Positions 1-6,757 of a stretch of DNA of 10,391 bases are shown here, one piece after another. Source of the stretch: Clostridiales bacterium (GTDB lineage Bacteria > Bacillota > Clostridia > Peptostreptococcales > Anaerovoracaceae); contig JAAZGD010000031.1 in the NCBI GenBank assembly GCA_012511395.1, forward strand, positions 1 through 10,391, given 5' to 3'. Under the pieces are notes generated by a model. The model was not told the origin of the DNA. It saw only the letters and a program-made list of their open reading frames with translations, and made no database searches. Both the position numbers and the translations under genes were made by a program. Positions within the stretch are counted from its first letter, which is position 1. Every line of letters begins with the position of its first letter.

Positions 1-768
1 CTGGAACTGGAGGAAGGAATTGAAGAACCATTTATGTTTCCGCCTCTTACAAGGACCGGTGAATATGAGCCCGCTAAATTGAGACAGACATTGGAGGAAG
101 CCAAGGAAAGATTTAGGGAAAAAGGGTTCCCCTTTACTATTAGGCTCATACCCTTTCATATGCTGGACATAGTAAGACAGGCTTGCCCCGGAGAGATGAA
201 GTATACAGATGACAGACCTAACTATGACTACCTGTATCTCGTTCAGGACTTAATAGATTTAAAAGGCAGGGACTTCCATTCAAAGAAGAATCACTTAAAC
301 TACTTTCACAGAACTTTTGATTATGAATATGTGGACCTGACTTCTGAAATGGCAGAGGAGGCACTTGAGTTTCTTGAAGAGTTCAATTCAAGAAAGGATG
401 TTCCGGAACATGAAAAGGTGCTTTTGGATATGGAAAAGGATGCTATGGCAGATGTGCTCTATAACATGGAAAAAGTAGGCTACTGGGGTGGCGCCATAAG
501 GATTTGCGGCAAGATGGAGGCCTTAGCCATAGGGGGAAGACTTAACAAAAATACCATAACGGAGCATGTGGAAAAGGCCAATATAAATATTAGGGGTTTG
601 TATCAGGCCATTAACAATGAATACTGCAAGGCCATGGCTAAAAATTTCAAGTTTATTAACAGAGAAGAAGATATGGGCATACCTAATTTAAGAAAGGCGA
701 AGCTGTCATTGAAGCCTGTGAAGCTCATTGAAAAATACATAATTACGTGTAAGGAGGACAAGAGATAG
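1..768 (+). CDS. DUF2156 / phosphatidylglycerol lysyltransferase C-terminal domain protein, 5' end missing
   Basis: The reading frame is open from base 1, so the gene begins upstream and an internal ATG at 34 is not a convincing start. The visible 255 residues match the DUF2156 family, which has a GNAT-like fold related to the C-terminal domain of MprF-type lysyl-phosphatidylglycerol synthases. Family-like stretches are KKNHLNYFHRTFDYEYVDLT, GYWGGAIRICGKMEALAIGG, NIRGLYQAINNEYC and the closing NREEDMGIPNLRKAKLSLKP. Complete members are roughly 290-310 residues, so I infer about 40-50 are missing. No membrane segment is visible, so it is probably a soluble or peripheral protein rather than a flippase-fused MprF. 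The family suggests aminoacyl transfer to a lipid or peptide acceptor, but the substrate of stand-alone members is not established. No terminator is evident in the AT-rich 100 bases before the thiolase gene. Confidence 0.85.
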   Translation: MELEEGIEEPFMFPPLTRTGEYEPAKLRQTLEEAKERFREKGFPFTIRLIPFHMLDIVRQACPGEMKYTDDRPNYDYLYLVQDLIDLKGRDFHSKKNHLNYFHRTFDYEYVDLTSEMAEEALEFLEEFNSRKDVPEHEKVLLDMEKDAMADVLYNMEKVGYWGGAIRICGKMEALAIGGRLNKNTITEHVEKANINIRGLYQAINNEYCKAMAKNFKFINREEDMGIPNLRKAKLSLKPVKLIEKYIITCKEDKR

Positions 769-852
769 TTTGCATTATATTTTGTAAAAGAGTAGTATTA
801 TGAAAAAGAGTTACAAAAAATTTTAACATATTTTGCAATTATTAAATTGATT

Positions 853-858
853 GGAGGG
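853..858 (+). promoter_or_regulatory. Ribosome binding site that fixes the thiolase start
   Basis: GGAGGG lies 10 bases before the ATG at 869. A longer in-frame reading would start at a TTG at 851, but that codon sits directly against this site and would have no upstream Shine-Dalgarno of its own. The ATG at 869 also gives the family-standard N-terminus MNDVVIVSAVRTAVGSYGG. The rest of the 769-868 gap is very AT-rich. I found no promoter in it that I would defend and no Rex-type operator. Confidence 0.7.
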
Positions 859-868
859 ATTTTGGAAA

Positions 869-2047
869 ATGAATGATGTGGTGATCGTTAGTGCAGTAAG
901 GACTGCAGTGGGAAGCTACGGTGGATCTTTGAAAGATGTAAAACCCGGAACCTTGGGAGCTGTAGTTATTAAAGAGGTTTTGAAAAGAGCAGGCGTTAAA
1001 CCGGAAATGGTGGATGAGGTAATAATGGGAAGCGTGCTTCAGGGCGGACACGGGCAGAACATTGCGAGACAAGCTGCCATGGAAGCAGGAATTCCCAAGG
1101 AAGTTCCTTCAATGACATTGAATAAAGTTTGCGGTTCAGGCCTTCGTTCCGTATCTTTAGCCGCTCAAATTATTAAAGCAGGTGATGCTGACATAATCGT
1201 GGCAGGCGGAGTTGAGAATATGTCAATGACTCCTTATATTAACAGAGAAATGCGTTGGGGAGCCAGGATGGGCGATTCTAAGATGATCGACACCATGGTT
1301 TATGACGGTCTTACAGATGTGTTTAATCAGTACCATATGGGAATCACTGCTGAGAATATTGTAGAACAGTGGAATTTAACAAGGGAAGAAATGGATGAAT
1401 TCTCAGCCAATTCACAGCAAAAGGCGGAAGCTGCAATAAAATCAGGAAGATTCAAGGATGAAATAGTTCCTGTGGAAATCCCTCAAAAGAAGGGTGACCC
1501 TGTTATATTTGATACAGATGAGTTTCCAAAGTTCGGCACCACCAAAGAGATTATGGCAAAACTGAGACCCGCATTTAAAAAGGAAGGAACCGTTACTGCA
1601 GGGAACGCTTCGGGAATTAACGATTCGGGGGCGGCAGTTCTTGTAATGTCCAAGGAGAAAGCTGATGAGCTGGGGTTAAAGCCTATGGTTACCATTAAAT
1701 CCTATGCGTCTGCCGGTGTAGCTCCGGAGATTATGGGAATAGGTCCGATTCCTGCCACAAGAAAGGCATTGGAAAAAGCAGGTCTTTTAATCGGCGATAT
1801 GGATTTGATTGAAGCAAACGAAGCTTTTGCCGCACAGTCCCTTGCTGTGGCAAAGGACCTGGGCTTTGATATGGATAAGGTTAATGTAAACGGCGGGGCT
1901 ATTGCCATAGGCCATCCCATAGGAGCTTCGGGCTGTAGAATTCTCGTAACTCTTCTCTATGAGATGGAAAAGCAAAATTCCAAATATGGCCTGGCAACGC
2001 TTTGCATAGGCGGAGGTCAAGGAACAGCTGTTATAGTTGAAAGGTAG
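869..2047 (+). CDS. thlA: Acetyl-CoA acetyltransferase (biosynthetic thiolase)
   Basis: This 392-residue cytoplasmic enzyme condenses two acetyl-CoA to acetoacetyl-CoA, the entry step of butyrate or butanol, ketone and mevalonate routes. The length equals that of clostridial ThlA. The catalytic set is complete: nucleophile Cys88 in NKVCGSGLRSVSLAAQ, Asn317 in the NEAF motif, His349 in GGAIAIGHPIGASG and Cys379 in LCIGGGQGTAVIVE. The ATG at 869 is preferred over an in-frame TTG at 851 because of the ribosome binding site and the N-terminal match. It stands alone: no crotonase, hydroxybutyryl-CoA dehydrogenase or acyl-CoA dehydrogenase gene lies next to it in the window, so its pathway (fermentation or fatty-acid/PHB-like) cannot be decided here. 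A terminator follows about 50 bases after the stop. The specific ThlA label rests on overall similarity recalled from memory; the thiolase family call is secure. Confidence 0.95.
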   Translation: MNDVVIVSAVRTAVGSYGGSLKDVKPGTLGAVVIKEVLKRAGVKPEMVDEVIMGSVLQGGHGQNIARQAAMEAGIPKEVPSMTLNKVCGSGLRSVSLAAQIIKAGDADIIVAGGVENMSMTPYINREMRWGARMGDSKMIDTMVYDGLTDVFNQYHMGITAENIVEQWNLTREEMDEFSANSQQKAEAAIKSGRFKDEIVPVEIPQKKGDPVIFDTDEFPKFGTTKEIMAKLRPAFKKEGTVTAGNASGINDSGAAVLVMSKEKADELGLKPMVTIKSYASAGVAPEIMGIGPIPATRKALEKAGLLIGDMDLIEANEAFAAQSLAVAKDLGFDMDKVNVNGGAIAIGHPIGASGCRILVTLLYEMEKQNSKYGLATLCIGGGQGTAVIVER

Positions 2048-2099
2048 GAAAAAGAGGAGGACCTTGACTGTCTCCCTGTTTTAAAAAAATGGTATTAAA

Positions 2100-2122
2100 A
2101 AAGGCCGGTTTATCCGGCCTTT
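2100..2122. terminator. Bidirectional rho-independent terminator between thiolase and lipoprotein genes
   Basis: A perfect 9-bp stem, AAAGGCCGG pairing with CCGGCCTTT, encloses the 5-base loop TTTAT. On the plus strand it is followed by ATAATTTT and lies 52 bases past the thiolase stop. On the minus strand it begins only 6 bases past the lipoprotein stop and runs into a stretch of six T (complement of 2097-2102), with a second T run a little farther on. It is therefore stronger for the minus-strand gene but should serve both convergent transcripts. Confidence 0.88.
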
Positions 2123-2128
2123 ATAATT

Positions 2129-2932
2129 TTACTCTTCGGGAGGTGTTGCTATAACCCAGGGGAAGTATTCGGGTTCTGCTGTTGTATGAACACCTTCACG
2201 CCACATATAGAAGAATCTTTCTGCAGGGATTATAAAATATCCATCCTGATAATGATCGCTGGTGTCGTAGGGGTCTGCTACTATGATAACATCGTCGCCA
2301 AAGTGGTCCTCTGTACCCATGGTGTCATAGCCGATTATTACTTGCCAGTGACCTGCCCAGTCAAGCCAGTCTACCATGATGGGAATTCCGTCATCAAGAT
2401 GGGAACGAACCCAGGTAATGAAGCTGTTGGGGTCATCAAGGTCTGCATAAGGGTCAAAGTCGATGGTTCCGTCTCTGTTTGTTACTACATTCCAGCCGAT
2501 TCCGTTAAAGAATTGAGATACGCCGGAAACTCCTACTCCTGTTTCATCACTTACACTTCCCAGCTGACAAATATCCTGTTCATTATAATCTGTCACGCCG
2601 TAGTAGTTAAGTACAAGCAGTGAAGATACTGCACCGCAGGAATATTCAGTGCTTTGCTGGTAAGTCATGAAATGAGGAATTATGGAAAGTGTGTCTGTTG
2701 GCTCCATATTATATACGTCGAGAATTTTGAAGTATGGGGAATCAAAGTGGTCCCCCATGCTGTCATAGCTTGAAGCACCGTCAGCAAAAGGATCGATGCT
2801 GTCAGGATAAGATAAAACGTGCTTTTCGTAAGGGGTGGTATCACCCTCCTCTGTGCCGTTGCCGCCGCATGAAACTAAAGCGAAGACAAGGACAAGTGCC
2901 ATTAAAATCACAAGAGCTTTGTTCAATTTCAT
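2129..2932 (-). CDS. Secreted lipoprotein with C39-like (papain-fold) cysteine peptidase domain
   Basis: The 267-residue product starts with a lipoprotein signal: Lys at 2 and 5, a hydrophobic core and the lipobox LVSC with Cys22 as the lipidated residue, followed by a Gly/Glu/Asp-rich linker. It should be anchored on the outer face of the membrane. Residues about 85-245 resemble the peptidase C39-like family (PF13529 type). Cys99 in QQSTEYSCGAVSSLLVLNYY follows Gln residues where an oxyanion Gln is expected, His195 lies in GHWQVIIGYD and Asp220 in ADPYD, so a full Cys-His-Asp triad appears present. The protein is very acidic. AAGGAGGA 6 bases before the ATG is an excellent ribosome binding site. 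It is the only minus-strand gene here, a single-gene unit with its own terminator. No ABC transporter or bacteriocin precursor is nearby, so a leader-peptidase role like that of true C39 domains is not supported. The substrate is unknown; cell-surface peptide or isopeptide cleavage is possible. Confidence 0.85.
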   Translation of the reverse strand: MKLNKALVILMALVLVFALVSCGGNGTEEGDTTPYEKHVLSYPDSIDPFADGASSYDSMGDHFDSPYFKILDVYNMEPTDTLSIIPHFMTYQQSTEYSCGAVSSLLVLNYYGVTDYNEQDICQLGSVSDETGVGVSGVSQFFNGIGWNVVTNRDGTIDFDPYADLDDPNSFITWVRSHLDDGIPIMVDWLDWAGHWQVIIGYDTMGTEDHFGDDVIIVADPYDTSDHYQDGYFIIPAERFFYMWREGVHTTAEPEYFPWVIATPPEE

Positions 2933-3010
2933 CGTGCTTCCTCCTTTTTAAAATTCGGGAACAGGCGCTTAAATCACTGTAAAGGCCTGTAGCAATAAGA
3001 ATAGCTATAT

Positions 3011-3040
3011 TGTATACTTAAATGGTTTAGGGAGCAACAA
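3011..3040 (-). promoter_or_regulatory. Possible sigma-A promoter for the lipoprotein gene
   Basis: Read on the minus strand, TTGTTG (complement of 3035-3040) and TATACA (complement of 3011-3016) are separated by 18 bases. This would place the transcript start near 3004 and give a leader of about 70 bases. The leader contains ACAGGC/GCCTGT arms (2961-2966 and 2985-2990) ahead of the ribosome binding site. The match is moderate and is the best candidate in the gap, not a proven promoter. Confidence 0.45.
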
Positions 3041-3062
3041 ATCTTAAAAGAAATGGTATAAT
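3034..3062 (+). promoter_or_regulatory. Likely promoter for glnS
   Basis: A consensus -10 box TATAAT at 3057-3062 lies 17 bases after a weak -35 match GCAACA (3034-3039). The transcript would start near 3069, leaving a leader of only about 34 bases that contains AAGAGGTG (3084-3091) before the ATG at 3103. That is far too short for a T-box leader, so glnS does not appear to be controlled by uncharged tRNA in the usual Firmicute way. The -35 region overlaps that proposed for the divergent lipoprotein promoter. Confidence 0.55.
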
Positions 3063-3102
3063 AAGGCTGTATAAAAATTAAAAAAGAGGTGGGAATACAA
3101 AT

Positions 3103-4728
3103 ATGCCGGAGAATTTCATACATCAGATAATAGAAAAAGACAATGAAACGGGAAAATACGGGGGGAAAGTCACAACAAGGTTTCCGCCTGAGCCTAACGG
3201 TTATCTTCATATAGGCCATGCCAAGTCCATAGTGCTTAATTTCAGCACTGCCATAAAATACGGCGGCAAGTGCAATTTGCGCTATGACGATACCAACCCT
3301 GAGAAGGAGGATGAAGAGTACATAAGGTCTATTGAAGAGGATGTGAAATGGCTGGGTTACCGATGGGATAAAAGGCTGTGGGCATCAGATTACTTTGAAA
3401 CCATGTATGAAGGTGCTGTAGAGCTTGTCAGGAAAGGGAAGGCCTTTGTCTGTCAGCTCACATCGGAGGAGATGAAGCAATACAGAGGATCACTTACAGA
3501 GCCGGGAAAGGAAAGCCCCTATAGAAACAGAAGTGTGGAAGAGAATCTTAAACTTTTTGAAGAGATGAGAGCCGGAAAATATGAAGACGGAGAGATGACA
3601 CTGCGGGCTAAAATAGACATGGCCTCTCCCAATATTAATTTCAGGGACCCCGTAATCTACAGAATTGCCCATTTGACACATCACAACACAGGTGATAAAT
3701 GGTGCATTTATCCTATGTATGATTATGCTCATCCTCTGGAGGATGCTATAGAAGGTATCACTCATTCTTTGTGTACGTTGGAGTTTGAGGACCACAGACC
3801 TTTATATAATTGGTTTATAGATGAGATCGGCTGGTGGAAGACTCCGCCTCAGCAAATTGAATTTGCCCGTTTAAACTTAACCAATACCATAATGAGCAAG
3901 AGATATCTTAAGGCTTTAGTGGATGAACATCAGGTGGAAGGTTGGGATGATCCAAGAATGCCTACCATAGCAGGCGTTAGAAGAAGGGGATACACTCCCG
4001 AAGCCATAAGAGATTTCTGTGAAAGAATAGGGGTGGCGAAGGCAAACAGCACTGTGGATGCAAGTCTACTGGAGCACTGTGTCAGGGAGGACTTAAAGGC
4101 CAAGGTGGAGAGCAGAAATGTGGTCTTTGACCCTCTTAAGGTTGTTATAACCAACTATCCGGAAGATCTTATTGAAGATGTGGAAATTGAGAACAACAAG
4201 GAAGTCCCGGAAATGGGAACAAGAACTGTTCCTTTTGGACGGGAGCTTTATATAGACGGAGAGGATTTTAAGGAGAATCCCGAGAAAAAGTATTTCAGAT
4301 TGTTTTTAGGAAATGAAGTGAGATTAAAGGGGGCATATTTCATTACACTGAATGAAATAGTTAAGAATGAGGATGGCTCCATAAAGGAACTGCTTTGTAC
4401 CTATGACAAGGGAACAAAGTCAGGAAGCGGTTTTGAAGGAAGGAAAGTTAAAGGTACTATCCATTTCGTAGAAAAATCAACTGCAGTTCCTGTCATCATA
4501 AGGGAGTACGGCTATTTAATGGCGGAGGATGAAAAGGGTGAAAAAACACTTAACCCTGACTCTGTCAAGATAGTTAAAGGTTTTTCAGAGCCTTCCATAA
4601 AGGATGGCAAACCAAAAGAACGGTTTCAGCTCTTTAGACACGGCTATTATATATTGGACGAAAAGCTGACTACAGAAGATGAGAAGGTCTTTAATAAGAT
4701 AGTGGGGCTTAAGAGTTCGTGGAAGTAG
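3103..4728 (+). CDS. glnS: Glutaminyl-tRNA synthetase
   Basis: This 541-residue class I synthetase charges tRNA-Gln directly with glutamine in the cytoplasm. The N-terminal Rossmann domain carries PPEPNGYLHIGHAKS, with the HIGH signature at 36-39. Next comes FDDTNP-like YDDTNPEKEDEEY (61-73). GITHSLCTLEFED has Cys224, which I align with Cys229 of E. coli GlnRS, a glutamine-specificity residue. The KMSKS-type loop is MSKR at 264-267, followed by VEGWDDPRMPTI. The C-terminal third contains PEMGTRTVPFGRELYI, GRKVKGTIHFV and KIVKGFSEPSIKD, typical of the two beta-barrel anticodon-binding domains of GlnRS rather than the helical C-terminus of bacterial GluRS. Similarity to E. coli GlnRS (554 residues) runs from the first residues to the end, which supports this start. 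It is followed 7 bases later by a membrane protein gene and then truA. Confidence 0.97.
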   Translation: MPENFIHQIIEKDNETGKYGGKVTTRFPPEPNGYLHIGHAKSIVLNFSTAIKYGGKCNLRYDDTNPEKEDEEYIRSIEEDVKWLGYRWDKRLWASDYFETMYEGAVELVRKGKAFVCQLTSEEMKQYRGSLTEPGKESPYRNRSVEENLKLFEEMRAGKYEDGEMTLRAKIDMASPNINFRDPVIYRIAHLTHHNTGDKWCIYPMYDYAHPLEDAIEGITHSLCTLEFEDHRPLYNWFIDEIGWWKTPPQQIEFARLNLTNTIMSKRYLKALVDEHQVEGWDDPRMPTIAGVRRRGYTPEAIRDFCERIGVAKANSTVDASLLEHCVREDLKAKVESRNVVFDPLKVVITNYPEDLIEDVEIENNKEVPEMGTRTVPFGRELYIDGEDFKENPEKKYFRLFLGNEVRLKGAYFITLNEIVKNEDGSIKELLCTYDKGTKSGSGFEGRKVKGTIHFVEKSTAVPVIIREYGYLMAEDEKGEKTLNPDSVKIVKGFSEPSIKDGKPKERFQLFRHGYYILDEKLTTEDEKVFNKIVGLKSSWK

Positions 4729-4735
4729 ATATACC

Positions 4736-5479
4736 ATGTGGCGGGAGATATTGGAAGTTGAGATAATAAGGTACCTTATGTTTCTTGTCGCCATTATCCT
4801 GGGATGGGCCTTTGGAAACGGTGCTGTATATTTCTTCAACAGATTTCCCGGGAAATGGCTTGCCGATTATGGAGAAAAACCTGCATCAAGACCTTCGGGG
4901 CAGAAGATGCTAAAATTGCCAAATAAGCCATGGAGAGCTATTTTCTCCATGGCTTTTATTGCATCAGGTATATGGCTTTCTGAAAAGTTGTGGCTGTCCG
5001 GTCTTGATAAGTGGCAGATGGTGGCGCTTTTAACGGCTTGTATGGTTTGCTTTATGATTCTTTTGTTAATAGGACTGTCAGATTTAAGGTATATGGTGCT
5101 GCCTGATCAGCTGGTGGCGCTGTTAGCTGTTTCTGCCATAGCCTTCAGCCCTTATAAGGAAAGCTTTCTTGAGCCGTTGTGGGGCGCACTGATAGGAACC
5201 TTAACGTTCCTTCTTTTAAATGTGATATTCAAAAAAAGCTATAATAAAGACGTAATAGGTTCGGGGAATGTAAAGCTGATGTTCGCCGCAGGACTGCTTA
5301 TGGGCCTTAGAGGAACCGTGGCAGTTATGATTCTTTCTTTTATAATGGCAGGTATTTTCCTGTCAATAAAAATAGTAAGAGGGGAGTTAAGAAGGAAGGA
5401 CGAGATTTCCTTGAGTCCCTTTTTGGCAGCATCATGTTATTTATGTATCCTGTTTGATATGGGAACCATTCTATTTTAA
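4736..5479 (+). CDS. A24 (type IV prepilin peptidase-like) membrane protein with Asn replacing one catalytic Asp
   Basis: This 247-residue, highly hydrophobic protein has about 6-7 membrane segments. The N-terminal GWAFGNGAVYFFNRFP (23-38) is a degenerate form of the GSFLNVVIYRLP segment of prepilin peptidases. No zinc-binding Cys pairs are present. The first active-site motif is intact: Asp116 in SDLRYMVLPD. The second, normally GxGDxKL, reads GSGNVKLM, so residue 178 is Asn (codon AAT at 5267-5269). The end, DEISLSPFLA, resembles the family's PFGPFLA segment. Known A24 peptidases cut prepilin leaders in the membrane using both Asp residues, so this one may be inactive or altered. No pilin or secretion gene lies nearby. 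The ATG at 4736 is used, but its ribosome binding site is weak (GGAAG at 4721-4725, inside glnS), and a TTG at 4751 or ATG at 4778 are alternatives. It is probably cotranscribed with glnS and truA. Confidence 0.75.
   Translation: MWREILEVEIIRYLMFLVAIILGWAFGNGAVYFFNRFPGKWLADYGEKPASRPSGQKMLKLPNKPWRAIFSMAFIASGIWLSEKLWLSGLDKWQMVALLTACMVCFMILLLIGLSDLRYMVLPDQLVALLAVSAIAFSPYKESFLEPLWGALIGTLTFLLLNVIFKKSYNKDVIGSGNVKLMFAAGLLMGLRGTVAVMILSFIMAGIFLSIKIVRGELRRKDEISLSPFLAASCYLCILFDMGTILF
4925..4955 (+). other. Perfect 12-bp inverted repeat inside the A24 gene, terminator-like
   Basis: AAGCCATGGAGA (4925-4936) pairs perfectly with TCTCCATGGCTT (4944-4955) around the 7-base loop GCTATTT, and TTATT follows, so a T-rich tail TTTTATT begins within the stem end. 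The sequence also codes for the segment NKPWRAIFSMAF. By shape it is an intrinsic-terminator-like hairpin, but it lies about 190 bases into a coding sequence. Whether it acts as an attenuator, an mRNA stability element or nothing is inference. Confidence 0.6.
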
Positions 5480-5492
5480 AAAGGAAATAATT

Positions 5493-6269
5493 ATGGCAGA
5501 AAAAAATGTGCTTCTGACTATAGCCTATGACGGTTCCGCCTTTAACGGCTGGCAAAGACAGCCTGATTTAAGGACTGTTCAGGGAGAGGTGGAGAAGGCT
5601 CTGGAAATCTTAACGGGGGAGACATTTTCTTTAAACGGAACCTCAAGGACGGACAGAGGAGTTCACGCATATGGGCAGACTGCTTCCTTTAGGGGAGATA
5701 TAAAAGTACCTGTGGTCAACCTTAAAGATGCCTTAAACAATATTTTAGGCACAGGGAGGAAATCCATGGTGCCTTCAGATATTTTTATTAAGGACGCAAG
5801 GGAGGTACCTTTGGATTTTCATGCCAGGTTTAATGCTGTGGCCAAAACTTATATTTATAAAATAAGGATTGGGAAAGAGCCTGACATTTTTAAAAGGAAT
5901 TACTTCTATGAGGTGAGATATCCTTTAGATCTTAAGCTTATGAAGGAGGGAGCCTTGATTCTGATGGGCACCCATGATTTTAAAGCCTTTCAATCAGCGG
6001 GAGGTGAAGAAAAGGAAAGCACTGTGAGAACTGTTTACACCATGGACATGAGAAGAATAAGAGAGGGGATGGCCTTTCATATCACAGGAGACGGGTTCTT
6101 GTATAATCAGGTAAGGATAATGATGGGAACGCTGGTGGAGGTGGGATTAAAGAAAATTTCCCCGGAAAATCTTAAGGAAATAAGAGACAGTAAGGATAGG
6201 GCGAAGGCCGGTCATAAGGCACCTTCGGAAGGCCTCTATCTTGCGAAGGTTCATTTTTCTATGTTATAA
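5493..6269 (+). CDS. truA: tRNA pseudouridine synthase A
   Basis: This 258-residue cytoplasmic enzyme isomerises uridines at positions 38-40 of the tRNA anticodon arm. The catalytic Asp54 sits in SRTDRGVHAYGQTASF. The conserved Tyr120 is in FHARFNAVAKTYIY (109-122), and the C-terminal motif GDGFLYNQVRIMMGTLVEVG spans about 199-218. The N-terminal VLLTIAYDGSAFNGWQRQP is also typical. Length is normal for TruA. An upstream in-frame ATG at 5454 would add 13 residues lying inside the preceding gene. The ATG at 5493 is preferred because AAAGGAA lies 7-8 bases before it and the protein then starts at the family boundary. It follows the A24 gene by 13 bases and probably ends the glnS transcription unit, since a new promoter overlaps its stop codon. 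Confidence 0.96.
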   Translation: MAEKNVLLTIAYDGSAFNGWQRQPDLRTVQGEVEKALEILTGETFSLNGTSRTDRGVHAYGQTASFRGDIKVPVVNLKDALNNILGTGRKSMVPSDIFIKDAREVPLDFHARFNAVAKTYIYKIRIGKEPDIFKRNYFYEVRYPLDLKLMKEGALILMGTHDFKAFQSAGGEEKESTVRTVYTMDMRRIREGMAFHITGDGFLYNQVRIMMGTLVEVGLKKISPENLKEIRDSKDRAKAGHKAPSEGLYLAKVHFSML

Positions 6270-6270
6270 T
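6241..6270 (+). promoter_or_regulatory. Promoter for comEB-tagO-wecB overlapping the truA stop codon
   Basis: TTGCGA (6241-6246) and TATAAT (6265-6270) are 18 bases apart. A TG at 6262-6263 makes an extended -10 element (TGTTATAAT). The -10 box contains the TAA stop of truA. The transcript would begin near 6277, giving a short leader with GGAGGG at 6291-6296, 5 bases before the comEB ATG. Confidence 0.65.
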
Positions 6271-6301
6271 CTAAAAATACTAATCTTTATGGAGGGACGC
6301 T

Positions 6302-6757
6302 ATGGACAGACCAAGCTGGGACGAATATTTTATGCAGATGGCAGAGCTGGCCGCCACAAGATCTACATGTTTAAGGCGAAATGTGGGAGCAGCTATCGTA
6401 AAAGACAGGCATGTGATAGCCACAGGTTATAACGGTGCTCCAAGACAAATCATGCATTGCGGGGAAAGGGGAGGCTGCCTTAGAGAAAAGCTGAATGTCC
6501 CTTCAGGTGAAAGACATGAGCTTTGTATGGGCCTTCATGCAGAGCAGAATGCGATTATTCAGGCTGCCACACAAGGGTACTCCATTGAAGGCGGTACCAT
6601 ATATGTAACTCATCAGCCTTGTGTAATATGCTCAAAAATGATTATAAATGCAGGGATCAGAAGGATAGTGGTAAAGGAAGGATATCCGGACCAGCTGGCT
6701 GTGGATATACTGGCAGAAGCAGGTCTTAAGATTGTATTATTAGGGGAGTACGAGTAG
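6302..6757 (+). CDS. comEB: dCMP deaminase (ComEB family)
   Basis: This 151-residue zinc enzyme of the cytidine/deoxycytidylate deaminase family converts dCMP to dUMP, the precursor for thymidylate synthase. The active-site set is complete: His79 and the proton-shuttling Glu81 in LHAEQNAI, and zinc ligands Cys107 and Cys110 in PCVICSKM. RNVGAAIVKDRHVIATGYNG near residues 26-45 is typical of dCMP deaminases as opposed to cytidine or tRNA adenosine deaminases. Additional His/Cys residues (52, 53, 59, 72) lie where some dCMP deaminases hold a second zinc. The ATG at 6302 has GGAGGG 5 bases upstream. It appears to be the first gene of a unit with tagO and wecB. The name comes from the competence locus of Bacillus subtilis, but a competence role is not implied. 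Confidence 0.95.
   Translation: MDRPSWDEYFMQMAELAATRSTCLRRNVGAAIVKDRHVIATGYNGAPRQIMHCGERGGCLREKLNVPSGERHELCMGLHAEQNAIIQAATQGYSIEGGTIYVTHQPCVICSKMIINAGIRRIVVKEGYPDQLAVDILAEAGLKIVLLGEYE

Noticed and set aside
800..826. Eight-codon ORF starting at ATG 800 before the thiolase gene
   Set aside because: It has no convincing ribosome binding site, is Lys-rich because of the AT-rich sequence, and shows no leader-peptide logic.
851..868. TTG at 851 as the thiolase start, adding six residues
   Set aside because: It overlaps the ribosome binding site of the ATG at 869 and adds residues absent from the family N-terminus.
2186..2623. 145-codon plus-strand ORF across the lipoprotein gene
   Set aside because: It is the antisense shadow of a well-supported lipoprotein gene and resembles no family.
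2950..3102. T-box or other riboswitch upstream of glnS
   Set aside because: The gap is shared with a divergent gene, the predicted leader is about 34 bases and no T-box core sequence is present.
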